Shown here piece after piece: positions 25,959 through 34,033 of a stretch of 64,000 bases of DNA (positions are counted from its first letter, which is position 1; every line of letters starts with the position of its first letter). The notes under the pieces were generated by a model, which did not search any database, was not told the origin of the DNA, and saw nothing but the letters and a program-made list of their open reading frames with translations. The stretch is from WJLG01 sp964602485 (GTDB lineage: Bacteria > Patescibacteriota > Patescibacteriia > Patescibacteriales > WJLG01), in contig CAZRQU010000002.1 in assembly GCA_964602485.1 (NCBI GenBank), positions 71,530-135,529 of the forward strand, given 5' to 3'. A program made the translations under genes and the position numbers.

Positions 25959-26723
25959 TTATGTCCACTTAGAGGTAAATAGAACCAGTAATATGCTTGA
26001 GAAACCTATGGCCAGATACAGTTTGATATTCCGACTGTTCAAGCTTTTTCTCAAATGGTTCCTGCTTAACCCTATGATTATATAATAACAAATAGTTAAA
26101 ACCAGACCAACAGAATTATAGTTCAGAGGCAACCAATACAGAGTTGCCGCTATTTCCAACAGTATGAGAGTAAGAATGATCAAGTAGACCATTCCTTCCT
26201 TGAATGCGAATTTATTGACCCAGACATTTTGTCTTAGGACCAAGATAACAACAGCTATAATAGTTACAGCCGGTAGCCAGATAGAAACACCTAGAAGCGG
26301 CTTTAAGGCGTAAAGCGAAGCTGAGGCAAAGAAAAAGGTCAAGAAATTGCCGTAAGACGATATATTCTCAAGCAATGATCTTTGTTGCTCCTGCCCGTTC
26401 AAGGCCAGTGATCCATAGCTTATCTTCAAATAATTGAACAAGAATATCGAGCCAAGCAAGTAGAGGAAGTGTATCACATACTTGTTGGCTATAAAGCTGG
26501 AATAAAGGGTTAAACTGGCTATGAATATCAATGGTAATATATAAAAATTGAGCTGTTCCCAGCCCGTCTTTCCGGTATGAGCAAAAGCGCCTATGGAAAA
26601 GATTATCATCGCCGCTATCAAGCCCAAGAACCACCAAAATTTGGAAGGATCGGCCAATATCGCCTCTAACAACAAAAATACCGCTAAGGGGGTTAAAAAA
26701 ACAAAAAAATATGAGTGTTTCAT
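25959..26723 (-). CDS. Polytopic membrane protein of unknown function
   Basis: Protein of 254 residues with about eight hydrophobic helices and few charges in between (e.g. VFLTPLAVFLLLEAILA, LFNYLKISYGSLALNGQEQ). No motif I can assign. It lies 4 bp upstream of the HtrA-like gene and 13 bp downstream of the 108-residue gene, so all three probably share a transcript and may work together at the membrane. Confidence 0.7.
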   Translation of the reverse strand: MKHSYFFVFLTPLAVFLLLEAILADPSKFWWFLGLIAAMIIFSIGAFAHTGKTGWEQLNFYILPLIFIASLTLYSSFIANKYVIHFLYLLGSIFLFNYLKISYGSLALNGQEQQRSLLENISSYGNFLTFFFASASLYALKPLLGVSIWLPAVTIIAVVILVLRQNVWVNKFAFKEGMVYLIILTLILLEIAATLYWLPLNYNSVGLVLTICYYIIIGLSRNHLRKSLNSRNIKLYLAIGFSSILLVLFTSKWT

Positions 26724-26736
26724 AGTTTGTTACAGT

Positions 26737-27063
26737 TTAAGCGAATTTTTCCGCTTCTATCTCTGTCCATTCTTCACTGTCATCATCCCATTGATAGGCC
26801 TTCATCTTTTGACTTTTTTCGGTTTCACTATAAACATATTCCACTCCTGTGTCAGACCCGGCTCTGTGGGAGTACGTTGTTTTTTTATCCAATATAACCG
26901 GTTTTTCCTCATATTCTAGCTTTACCCTTCCTAAGGGCGATTTGAATATCACGTATTCTATATCTATTCCACCCATTTCGTCTATGTGTTCTTTGTCATG
27001 CTCTTCTATTTCGAAATTGTCTAATACGTTGCCTAGTATCTTTTGCCATTTTTCACTGGTCAT
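26737..27063 (-). CDS. Conserved-looking small soluble protein, unknown function
   Basis: Protein of 108 residues, acidic, with predicted alternating beta strands (IDIEYVIFKSPLGRVKLEYEE, KPVILDKKTTYSHRAG, VEYVYSETEKSQKMKAYQWD) after an N-terminal helix (TSEKWQKILGNVLDNFEI). No cysteine, signal or membrane segment. First gene of the cluster 26737-26723-25954 on the minus strand. Confidence 0.7.
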   Translation of the reverse strand: MTSEKWQKILGNVLDNFEIEEHDKEHIDEMGGIDIEYVIFKSPLGRVKLEYEEKPVILDKKTTYSHRAGSDTGVEYVYSETEKSQKMKAYQWDDDSEEWTEIEAEKFA

Positions 27064-27147
27064 AAGCGCGTAGTGAGTTATCTTATTTCTTTAATAATTA
27101 TAGCATTTTTGGCCTGAAAATCAATGTTTGGATCTTTATTCAAGCGT

Positions 27148-28047
27148 TTAGCGCTTGCTATACTCGCAACCACAATAGTTCTGGCGATAGAAGTTGTGTT
27201 TTTTGGATAGTTCTATGGATCTTTTGAAGCCTTCGTTCTTTTTGAAGTTTTTATTCAAGAATTCCAAGTTTTGATATTTGTTAGCCGCGTCCTGCCCTAT
27301 TCGGTTTATCTTTTCTGCTTTTTTATGGGGACTAACAGTCAAAGTCGAAGTGAAATAACCTATCTTTTCCTTCTTGGCTTGCTTGGCTGTTCTTTCTAAG
27401 CGGTCTTGATAGCAGATCAAGCACCTCTCCCCTCCTTCAGGGTCATGTTCGTGTCCTTTGGTTTTCTTTTTCCAGTTGGCGTGATCATATTTAGCGGTTA
27501 TTAGTTTAAGTCCTTTTAAACGGCTAACCTTTTTCACGTCTTGCAAGCGTTTATCATATTCCTTCTTGGGGTAGATGCTGGGGTTGTAATAATAAAGGAT
27601 AACTTGAAAGTCTTTGCTCAGTATTTCTTGGACATGAATGGCGCAGGTTGCGCAACAGACATGCAAAAGCAGTCTTTTCTTACTGAACATTAGCCAAAAG
27701 ACTATTATAGCCAGTAAGGTACCGACCATACCGGCAAAAAAATCCAATATTCCCGGGCTGCGTCCCGGAATGACCATTTGCAAGTACTCGCCGGCAAAAA
27801 CGAACAAAGAGCCGGCAATGAATCCAAGCAAGCAAGCCAGCTTTCTATTTATCCTGCCGAAGGTTTCAAGGAAATATATCATCAAAAAAGTGAACACTCC
27901 GAATAGGACCAAGTGAGCTGTCTTGTCGTAAAAGGTTATCCTATGCACTTCCGGCTGGGTGTCGGGCATAGGTGAAAACAAAATGATCGAACAAGCGATC
28001 ATCCAGCAAAGTAGTAGATATCCTATTATTATCCTTTTGTTATTCAT
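27148..28047 (-). CDS. queH: VanZ-like membrane domain fused to epoxyqueuosine reductase QueH
   Basis: Protein of 299 residues in one frame. Residues 1-121 have four membrane helices with VanZ features: DKTAHLVLFG, AGEYLQMVIPGRSPGILDF. Residues 122-299 are QueH (DUF208): LLLHVCCATCAIHV (Cys131, 132, 135), YYYNPSIYPKKEYDKRL, GGERCLICYQDRLERTA, TSTLTVSPHKKAEKI, YRQNYCGCEYS. QueH uses iron to reduce epoxyqueuosine to queuosine in tRNA. ATG codon 120 could start a free 180-residue QueH but has no ribosome site. The first 8 bp overlap the upstream transferase gene. Confidence 0.88.
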   Translation of the reverse strand: MNNKRIIIGYLLLCWMIACSIILFSPMPDTQPEVHRITFYDKTAHLVLFGVFTFLMIYFLETFGRINRKLACLLGFIAGSLFVFAGEYLQMVIPGRSPGILDFFAGMVGTLLAIIVFWLMFSKKRLLLHVCCATCAIHVQEILSKDFQVILYYYNPSIYPKKEYDKRLQDVKKVSRLKGLKLITAKYDHANWKKKTKGHEHDPEGGERCLICYQDRLERTAKQAKKEKIGYFTSTLTVSPHKKAEKINRIGQDAANKYQNLEFLNKNFKKNEGFKRSIELSKKHNFYRQNYCGCEYSKR

Positions 28048-29083
28048 GACCAGTCTTTTCTTTATCCAGCCGGGTAAAGAATACTATTATCCCCAGCATT
28101 ATTATCATTAAGGCGGAAACAGCCAAAACTTTTCCTATGCTTTGCAAGAAAAGTCCGGCCAAACCGAAAAAAGCAGCAAAGATGTAAAAGACCAAAACGG
28201 TCTTTCTTGGAGATAGCCCCAGGTCCAGCAAACGGTAATGCAAGTGTTTTTTGTCCGCAAACCTAAAGGGATTCTTACCTTTGGCCAGTCTTCTGATTAT
28301 GATCCAAGCCACATCCATTATCGGTATTCCCAAAACCAGTAAGGCAATAGCTATCTTACCTCCGGAAATAATGGCCAAAACGCCCAATATGAAGCCTATA
28401 AGCAACGATCCGCCTTCACCCAAAAATATCTTGGCCGGGTGCCAATTCATGACCAAAAAGCCCAGGCAAGCGCTGGCGAAAGCCAGTGAGGCCAAGGCGA
28501 TATCCGGCTGAAAATACTGGGTAGTGATGGTGAAGAGGAATATTATGATCCCGCCAATAGCGCCCAGTCCGGAAACCAAGCCATCCACTCCGTCCAATAG
28601 CTTTGTGGTGTACATCATTACCATTAGCCAGACGATTATCAATATTTCTGACAAGAAAAACTGATCAAGATATATATATCCACCCAGCGGGTTGGTTACC
28701 TTCTCTATTTCCACGCCCCCTATTATGACAGATGCCACAGCCAGAAGAGGCCAGATTATCTGTTTGCCCGGTGATAGGTCGAATTTATCGTCCAAAGATC
28801 CTCCGATCATCAAGAAAGAAGCTCCAATAAAGAATCCAAGCCAATGCTTCATTTCCAGTTGCCCGGCAGTCAAATATTCTTGGAACAGGAAGACGAACAG
28901 GAAGAAAACAGCAAAGATGGCTATTCCCCCTCCTAGAGGTGTTGGTTCTTTATGTATCTTGCGGTCTTTGTTCGGCTCGTCCATCATCTTGAGCCAGACG
29001 GCCAATTTCCCGGCCAGGATAGTAAGACCCCAAGAGACAGCAAAACAAGCGACGAAGACCAAACAGAATTCAGTATTTACCAT
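28040..29083 (-). CDS. WecA/MraY-like polyprenyl-phosphate sugar-1-phosphate transferase
   Basis: Protein of 347 residues with about ten membrane helices. Family signatures: RKIHKEPTPLGGGIAIF, GGSLDDKFDL, WHPAKIFLGEGGSLLIGF, FRFADKKHLHYRLLDLGL. It would attach HexNAc-1-P to undecaprenyl phosphate, priming a surface glycan. Two conserved positions differ: the usual NxxDGxDGL reads KLLDGVDGL, and the usual GDSGS reads GEGGS (Asp to Glu). Presence of HLHYR favours the WecA/TagO branch over MraY. Confidence 0.88.
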   Translation of the reverse strand: MVNTEFCLVFVACFAVSWGLTILAGKLAVWLKMMDEPNKDRKIHKEPTPLGGGIAIFAVFFLFVFLFQEYLTAGQLEMKHWLGFFIGASFLMIGGSLDDKFDLSPGKQIIWPLLAVASVIIGGVEIEKVTNPLGGYIYLDQFFLSEILIIVWLMVMMYTTKLLDGVDGLVSGLGAIGGIIIFLFTITTQYFQPDIALASLAFASACLGFLVMNWHPAKIFLGEGGSLLIGFILGVLAIISGGKIAIALLVLGIPIMDVAWIIIRRLAKGKNPFRFADKKHLHYRLLDLGLSPRKTVLVFYIFAAFFGLAGLFLQSIGKVLAVSALMIIMLGIIVFFTRLDKEKTGHE

Positions 29084-29104
29084 TAGGTGTATATGTGTTA
29101 TAGT
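29076..29104 (+). promoter_or_regulatory. Candidate promoter of the 29162 gene
   Basis: TTTACC (29076-29081), 17-base spacer, TATAGT (29099-29104), with TGT directly before the -10 (extended -10). Confidence 0.5.
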
Positions 29105-29112
29105 TATTAAAC

Positions 29113-29141
29113 AAAATATAGTTCTTTTCCATTTTTAACAA
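29113..29141 (-). promoter_or_regulatory. Promoter of the WecA-like / VanZ-QueH operon
   Basis: Minus strand TTGTTA (29136-29141), 17-base spacer, TATTTT (29113-29118), 30 bp before the ATG at 29083. It overlaps the leader of the divergent 29162 gene. Confidence 0.55.
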
Positions 29142-29161
29142 GAAGAAAGGAGGTGAGAAAA

Positions 29162-29638
29162 ATGTTAGACACAACTGTTGTCGCTCATCGTGACAGACCC
29201 TTCTTTTATGGTAAGACTTGTCAGCGCCGCTTGCGTCGTCCGCTTTGCGCCATAGCCTATACCCTTAAACCCCCTGAAAAGAAACGGGCTTCTAAGCCTG
29301 TTAGCAAAGAACCTCAGGCCTTAAGGGAATACAGGGAAAAGGCCTTAGCTGTTTTGCAAAGCGAGGGCGAGGATTCTTTCAAAAAGCAGGTTCAACGCCA
29401 TGGTTCTCATCCAAAACTTTTGCGTTTGCAGCGTAAGTTGGGCATTTTTGCTAACCGTGATCCAGCGCTAGGGAAAGACGAGGATCAGATCCTGGAATTT
29501 GATGATTGGCAAGATCTGGAAAGGTTCTTGGATGAATTCGGGAAGCAAAAGCCGGGAATTTTGAAATTCAATATTTCAAATACTGTTCCCGGCAAGTTGA
29601 TACTAACCATAAAAGGAGGTGGTAGAGCTTATGAATGA
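29162..29638 (+). CDS. Orphan soluble protein, unknown function
   Basis: Product of 158 residues. ATG 29162 is chosen for its very strong AAAGGAGGTGA site 5-8 bases upstream; a GTG at 29153 lies inside that site. The N-terminal 50 residues are basic (YGKTCQRRLRRPLCAIAYTL), the middle is helical and charged (ALREYREKALAVLQSEGED), and the C-terminus looks beta-rich (ILKFNISNTVPGKLILTI). I see no family. Single-gene unit, convergent with the Clp gene, with its own promoter and terminator. Confidence 0.65.
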   Translation: MLDTTVVAHRDRPFFYGKTCQRRLRRPLCAIAYTLKPPEKKRASKPVSKEPQALREYREKALAVLQSEGEDSFKKQVQRHGSHPKLLRLQRKLGIFANRDPALGKDEDQILEFDDWQDLERFLDEFGKQKPGILKFNISNTVPGKLILTIKGGGRAYE

Positions 29639-29676
29639 GCTACTTCAAGGATGTCACATCTTGCCTTTAACCGGGG

Positions 29677-29724
29677 CGCGTTCATCTTTCCTGAAAAGGA
29701 ATAAGGTGCGCGTCCTGTTTTTTT
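29677..29724 (+). terminator. Terminator of the 29162 gene, touching the clp stop codon
   Basis: GGGCGCG near 29677 pairs with CGCGTCC near 29716 (one G-T pair), with an inner TTCCT-GAAA-AGGAA stem, followed by TTTTTTT. The T-run borders the last codon of the convergent Clp gene. Confidence 0.6.
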
Positions 29725-32479
29725 ATAATTCTTGCGCTTTTTCTACTTTTATCTTAGCATCTTCACCAACTATCACCTTATCCCTTCTTTCTATATCCCC
29801 GGACAATATCTTCATAGCTATTTTATTCTCTATTTTTTGTTGAAGCAATCTCCTCAAAGGTCTGGCTCCGAATTTTGGGTCATAGCCTTCTTTAGCCAGT
29901 ATTGAAGCGCCTTTTTCCGTACTCTCAAAGAATATCCCTTTTTCTTTCAACATTCTGCCTATTCCTTCAAGCATGAGCTTGGCTATCTCCACCACGTTTT
30001 GTTCAGAAAGGGGCTTAAAGACTATTATTCCATCAAAACGATTTATTAATTCCGGCTTCATTACTTTGTTCAATTGTTCGTTTATCAAAGCGGTCTTTAT
30101 CTCTTCTGTAGAGGTGCCTTTGCCTATTTCTTTTTGGATATAGTTCGATCCGGCATTAGAAGTAGCTATGATTATACTGTTGGTAAAATCAATGGTTCGT
30201 CCCTCGCCGTCAGTCAGTCGACCGTCATCCATCACCTGTAGAAATAAGTCAAAGATATTAGGATGAGCTTTTTCGAACTCATCCAGAAGTATCAAGGAAA
30301 AAGGACGCTGGCGTACAGCCTCGGTAAGATAACCTTTGGCTCCATTGGCGTCGCCGATCATTTTTTTGATACTGTCTTGGTGTTGGTATTCGCTCATATC
30401 CAGACGGGTCATATAGTCCTCTTGGCCGAAATAGACCTGGGAAATGGTTTTAGCCAGCTCCGTCTTACCAACACCGGTCGGCCCCATGAACAAGAAGCTT
30501 GATATTGGGCGTTTACCCTCGCGCAATTCCACCCTGGCTCGGCGTAAACTGTTGGAGACCATATCTACCGCCTCGTTCTGGTTTATCATGCGTTCATGTA
30601 TCCTATCTTCCAGGTTGAGCAGTTTTTCTGTTTCATCCTTTTCTATATCTTGTGTAGGGATGTTGGTTATTTCATTAACGGTCTTAGCTACATCGTTGCG
30701 GGTGCAGATCCTTTTTTTATTTTTTTTAGGGTTTTGGGTCGATACTCGAGTAGCCGTCTTTTCCAGTATCTCTATGGCCTTTTGCGGTAGATATTTGTTG
30801 TGTATATAGCGAGAAGACAAGCGGATGGCCGTTTCTACCGCATTGTAAGAGAAGAATATGTTGCCATATTTGGCCTCTATTCGACCTACTTTGCTTTCCA
30901 GTATGTGAATAGCTTTATCCCCTTCCGGTTCTTTGATGAGCACTCGGTTCATAGTATTGCCAATAGCGGTGCCTTCTATGTATTTTTGGTAGTTGGTATC
31001 AGTGGCTGAAGATAGGCAAACCAATTGTTTTCTATCCAGGGCGTTGGAAAGCACTTCGGATAATTCCAAGCTCTCCTCCCCACCTGACGATATGCCGATC
31101 ATGTTCTCCAGATCTTGGATATAAAGAATGATGTTGCCGGCATGGCTAACTTCGTTCAGGATCATCATAAGACGCTCCTCAGCTTTGGAGGGGTCGGCTC
31201 CACTTATCAACCGGGCAATATCCAGTTCTATTAATCTTTTGTCCCGGAAATAATCCGGTATATTCTCCTCTTTTACCATCTCTCGAGCTATACCATGAAT
31301 AACAGTTTTTTTGCCCACTCCGCTTGGACCAACCAGTATTATACCATTGGCTCCGGAAGTAAAATCAGAGAATATATTTTCCAGCTCTTTATCACGGCCT
31401 ACACACAGATCCAACCGACCCCACTTGGCTGCCAGGGTCAGGTCGTAGCCAAAATTGTTCAAAATCGGCGTGGCTACGGCCGTATAGGCTCGATCCATAT
31501 TGGTTTTTGGCTTATATTTAGCCATTTTTTTGTAAAGTCGATAGTTTTTTACCTGCTCCTCATTTATCTCGAACCAACGCTTGGTGTTCTCGGCCTTATT
31601 CTTGGTTACTTTTAGATCCAAAAGTATCTCTTCCAGTATTTTGTCATTCTCTATGCAAGAAACTATCATGTTCATCGGCCCGACATTATTCTGTCCGTTC
31701 TTGTAGGCATCAACGAACGCTGAGATGAAGACTTTTTGTATGTTTGGTGAGAAGATCACATCACCGGCGATCTTCAGATCCTTCCGATCTTCCTTTATTT
31801 GATTATTTATCTTTTCCTTAAGTTTTTTCATGTCCACATTCAAGCGCAGGAAGAAAGAAACGATATCATCGGTTTTTAAAAGGGCCATCATTAAGTGATG
31901 TATCTCCAATTCTTTATTTTTGTTCTTAACTGCCAGTAAAAATGCGTCTTCCACTACCTTGTGCGCCTCTTCGCCTAAAGCTGAATAAACATTATGTGTT
32001 CGGCGAAAGCGCTTTAATCCTTCCCAGTTGTCCGGAATATCGATCCTTTTAGCATTAAGACGCTTGATGCGCAGATTTCTCCTCTTTTCTTTGTCAAAAC
32101 GATAGACTATAAAAAGGGCGAATATGGAAAATATCCAAAAATAAAGTATCAAAGGATCGCGGTTCTGCCAAAAAGCCAGATTGCCGGTTATATTTTCCCA
32201 ATCTTGTTGCCAGAACCAGTAGGACAAGGAGGCTATTGCCACTAAAACGGCCAAGATAGCCAATAAGTTGATCAATATATCTATCATTCTTTTCAAACGC
32301 CGTACAGTTATGTTGGATCGGCTCAAAAATGACCTCCAAAACAAAAGATAGCCGGCAAAGAAACTGCCTACTCCATAGCCGGAGCACTGAGGACAGTCCC
32401 TTCCGGTCTTGTCGAATTGAAGGCCTTGGCATTGACCGCATTCTATGAATTGTATTTTTTCTTCTTTCTCTTCTTTCAT
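29723..32479 (-). CDS. Membrane-anchored Clp-type AAA+ ATPase with zinc ribbon and degenerate D1 site
   Basis: Protein of 918 residues. A zinc ribbon (Cys14, Cys17, Cys29, Cys32) precedes two or three membrane helices (about 36-127). A Clp N-domain-like region follows (about 150-300), then two AAA+ modules. D1 is altered: Walker A reads GPSGVGKKT and Walker B reads IILYIQDLENM, losing the usual GKT and DE. D2 is intact (GPTGVGKTELAKT; LILLDEFEKAHPN; sensor region TSNAGSN) with the C-terminal GYDPKFGARPLRR. It probably remodels or extracts proteins at the membrane using D2. It is coupled to the membrane protein upstream by TAATG. Confidence 0.9.
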   Translation of the reverse strand: MKEEKEEKIQFIECGQCQGLQFDKTGRDCPQCSGYGVGSFFAGYLLFWRSFLSRSNITVRRLKRMIDILINLLAILAVLVAIASLSYWFWQQDWENITGNLAFWQNRDPLILYFWIFSIFALFIVYRFDKEKRRNLRIKRLNAKRIDIPDNWEGLKRFRRTHNVYSALGEEAHKVVEDAFLLAVKNKNKELEIHHLMMALLKTDDIVSFFLRLNVDMKKLKEKINNQIKEDRKDLKIAGDVIFSPNIQKVFISAFVDAYKNGQNNVGPMNMIVSCIENDKILEEILLDLKVTKNKAENTKRWFEINEEQVKNYRLYKKMAKYKPKTNMDRAYTAVATPILNNFGYDLTLAAKWGRLDLCVGRDKELENIFSDFTSGANGIILVGPSGVGKKTVIHGIAREMVKEENIPDYFRDKRLIELDIARLISGADPSKAEERLMMILNEVSHAGNIILYIQDLENMIGISSGGEESLELSEVLSNALDRKQLVCLSSATDTNYQKYIEGTAIGNTMNRVLIKEPEGDKAIHILESKVGRIEAKYGNIFFSYNAVETAIRLSSRYIHNKYLPQKAIEILEKTATRVSTQNPKKNKKRICTRNDVAKTVNEITNIPTQDIEKDETEKLLNLEDRIHERMINQNEAVDMVSNSLRRARVELREGKRPISSFLFMGPTGVGKTELAKTISQVYFGQEDYMTRLDMSEYQHQDSIKKMIGDANGAKGYLTEAVRQRPFSLILLDEFEKAHPNIFDLFLQVMDDGRLTDGEGRTIDFTNSIIIATSNAGSNYIQKEIGKGTSTEEIKTALINEQLNKVMKPELINRFDGIIVFKPLSEQNVVEIAKLMLEGIGRMLKEKGIFFESTEKGASILAKEGYDPKFGARPLRRLLQQKIENKIAMKILSGDIERRDKVIVGEDAKIKVEKAQEL

Positions 32480-32868
32480 TATAATGAGAGATTAATATCC
32501 ATTATCTCCAGTTGGAAAAGTATCTGATAAACTATCAAAGCCGGTAAAGCCAGCCAAATAATAGCTATTATCAAAGCGAACATCGCCATTACCAATAAGG
32601 CAAAACCCCTGAAGATTATCTGTATTATCCTGATAAAAAAACTGATTATTTTCCCCTGCCAATCGCTTTGGCCGTACATAGGAACAAAGATGTTCTTGAC
32701 CCAAACGAAAAAAGCCAGGCTCCTTTCCGAATCAGCTAAGAATTCCTTTAAACTGCCAAGTAGATTCAAAAAACCGCCGGTATACCACCACAAAGGGAAT
32801 ATCACCAGATCTTTTGCCTCCAAGGCCAGTATCTTCACTAGATATAAAGCTGGGTTTTTTACTTCCAT
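32479..32868 (-). CDS. Small membrane protein coupled to the Clp ATPase
   Basis: Protein of 129 residues with an amphipathic N-terminal region (LYLVKILALEAKDLVIFPLWWYTGGFLN would be membrane-associated) and one or two strong helices (about 82-120). Its stop overlaps the Clp start (TAATG), so the two are made together; a partner or membrane receptor for the ATPase is a reasonable inference. No known family recognised. Confidence 0.7.
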   Translation of the reverse strand: MEVKNPALYLVKILALEAKDLVIFPLWWYTGGFLNLLGSLKEFLADSERSLAFFVWVKNIFVPMYGQSDWQGKIISFFIRIIQIIFRGFALLVMAMFALIIAIIWLALPALIVYQILFQLEIMDINLSL

Positions 32869-32946
32869 ATGTTATCTATTATAGCATTTTTTGAAAGATT
32901 ATAAAATCGTTTTTTAGGTATAAAAAAAGAATGAAAGATAATATAT

Positions 32947-32975
32947 TTGACCTGAGGCTATTTTTATTTTATAAT
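32947..32975 (+). promoter_or_regulatory. Strong promoter of the 33013 small gene
   Basis: TTGACC (32947-32952), 17-base spacer, TATAAT (32970-32975); the gene's TTG start is 37 bases after the -10. Confidence 0.7.
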
Positions 32976-33012
32976 TAAATATTAACTAGTCCATAGGGAA
33001 AGGAGCCTGTAG

Positions 33013-33183
33013 TTGGTAAAGTATGCAGTCAAATGTCTTTTATCAGGAGATGAGAAGCCCGAAGAGTTCTTTATTAAAGCTAAGAATATTGCCAGAGCCA
33101 AGAGATGGCTTTATCGCAATTTTCATATCCAGAAGATACTGGAAATAAAACAAGCTCAAGAGAAAGAAGCCGTTTCCGTCTAA
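33013..33183 (+). CDS. Small basic protein with TTG start, unknown function
   Basis: Product of 56 residues, missed if only ATG starts are considered. TTG 33013 is preceded at 7 bases by AGGGAAAGGAG. The product reads VKYAVKCLLSGDEKPEEFF, then an Arg/Lys/Ala helix (KAKNIARAKRWLYRNF) and a second helix (KILEIKQAQEKEAV), mostly helical and basic, so possibly nucleic-acid or ribosome binding. A near-consensus promoter and a strong terminator 10 bp after the stop argue that it is a real, highly expressed unit. Confidence 0.65.
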   Translation: MVKYAVKCLLSGDEKPEEFFIKAKNIARAKRWLYRNFHIQKILEIKQAQEKEAVSV

Positions 33184-33193
33184 GCTTATGCCG

Positions 33194-33236
33194 CCCTCTT
33201 GCCTACCAACATTGGTAGACAAGGGGTTTTTTATTT
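33194..33236 (+). terminator. Terminator of the 33013 gene
   Basis: CTACCAA (33203-33209) and TTGGTAG (33212-33218) with a 2-base loop; the stem extends by CTTG/CAAG and CCCT/GGGG past one mismatch. Then TTTTTT. Confidence 0.8.
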
Positions 33237-33263
33237 GACCGCATAATATTAAAAGGATATAAT
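33235..33263 (+). promoter_or_regulatory. Promoter of the 33321 gene
   Basis: TTGACC (33235-33240), 17-base spacer, TATAAT (33258-33263). The -35 starts in the T-run of the preceding terminator, leaving no spare sequence between units. Confidence 0.7.
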
Positions 33264-33320
33264 TCAAATTCAAACAGTTGTTCTTAAGTTCATTTTCAAT
33301 AAAGAAAGGATCTGGTTCTT

Positions 33321-33650
33321 ATGAAGATACTCCTTAAGTGCAGACAGCAAGTGGTCTGGGTGGTCAAGGATATACTCGAAAGATCCAAATGCTCGATCGA
33401 GTGGGTCAAATCTCATGAAGACGCTGATATGGTCATTTTAGAGCCTGTTATTTGGGAAATGAATTCTTTCTTTTATTCAGGCAAGTTCTATGCCGTCATT
33501 TCCGGATCCAGAGACGATTTCCCTCTTCCAACAAATGCCCGCGGATTTTCCTTGATCTGGTTTGACCGCCATCTACCTGATTATGTCAAAGAAGTGGCGC
33601 AGAAAAAGGAAAAGAGCCGAGCAAGTATGGAGTTCGAAGCGCAGCCTTGA
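33321..33650 (+). CDS. Orphan small protein, unknown function
   Basis: Product of 109 residues, ATG with AAGAAAGGA 9 bases before it. The pattern of strands and helices (MKILLKCRQQVVWVVKDIL; ADMVILEPVIWEM; FYAVISGSRDD; FSLIWFDRHLPDYVKEV) suggests an alpha/beta fold, somewhat like a receiver domain, but no phospho-acceptor motif is evident. The last 15 residues are charged. Its stop codon lies in the loop of its terminator. Confidence 0.65.
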   Translation: MKILLKCRQQVVWVVKDILERSKCSIEWVKSHEDADMVILEPVIWEMNSFFYSGKFYAVISGSRDDFPLPTNARGFSLIWFDRHLPDYVKEVAQKKEKSRASMEFEAQP

Positions 33651-33670
33651 AAAAGCTGCGCTCTTTATTT
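33639..33670 (+). terminator. Terminator of the 33321 gene, containing its stop codon
   Basis: GCGCAGC (33639-33645) and GCTGCGC (33655-33661), 9-base loop containing the TGA stop, then TCTTTATTT. Confidence 0.7.
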
Positions 33671-33703
33671 AAAAACCCCGATCCGAAAGCGGAACGGGGT
33701 TTT
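33671..33703 (-). terminator. Bidirectional terminator; ends the 33710-34531 minus-strand unit
   Basis: AAAACCCCG (33672-33680) and CGGGGTTTT (33695-33703), plus inner CCG/CGG around AAAG. T-runs occur on both strands. Confidence 0.75.
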
Positions 33704-33709
33704 AAGATA

Positions 33710-34012
33710 TTAGACAAAGAAGACTTCGCCCTCAGAGGCGGTAAAAGCTCTTTTTCTGTCCTTACCTTCCCAAGATATGAGATATTCTACTTTTTTATCT
33801 CGAGGGTGTTGGCGGATATTACCGTAATTCTCCGGATAATCAAAGCTTATCTCGGCTATTAGCGGTTCGTCGGTCCGCAAGATCATCTTGGTCGGGGTTA
33901 TAGATGCGTTAAGCACCTTTCCGCTGGCTTTTTTTGTTTTTGTTTGGACATTGATGGTTTTGCCTATCCATCTTTCCATAAAAGCGATCAGTTCTCTTTT
34001 GATGTCTTGCAT
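33710..34012 (-). CDS. Small soluble protein, unknown function
   Basis: Protein of 100 residues starting with a helix (DIKRELIAFMERWIGKTINV) followed by probable beta strands (SGKVLNASITPTKMILRTDE, AEISFDYPENYGN, VEYLISWEGKDRKRAFT). The strand content resembles a small beta-barrel (SH3-like), but that is only inference. AGGAGG is present about 9 bases before the ATG. Last gene of a run with the DUF2834 and 56-residue membrane proteins, closed by the 33671-33703 terminator. Confidence 0.65.
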   Translation of the reverse strand: MQDIKRELIAFMERWIGKTINVQTKTKKASGKVLNASITPTKMILRTDEPLIAEISFDYPENYGNIRQHPRDKKVEYLISWEGKDRKRAFTASEGEVFFV

Positions 34013-34033
34013 TTTTCCTCCTTCTGTTTTGGA

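Noticed and set aside
29631..29843. Plus-strand frame of 71 codons with AAAGGAGGTGG before its ATG, overlapping the stop of the 29162 gene
   Set aside because: It reads through the terminator of the upstream gene and 120 bp into the antisense of the clp gene. The GGAGG-like bases also code for KGGGRAYE of the upstream protein. Kept only as a remote possibility.
33647..33862. Plus-strand frame overlapping two terminators
   Set aside because: Antisense to the 33710 gene and starts inside a terminator hairpin; no ribosome site.
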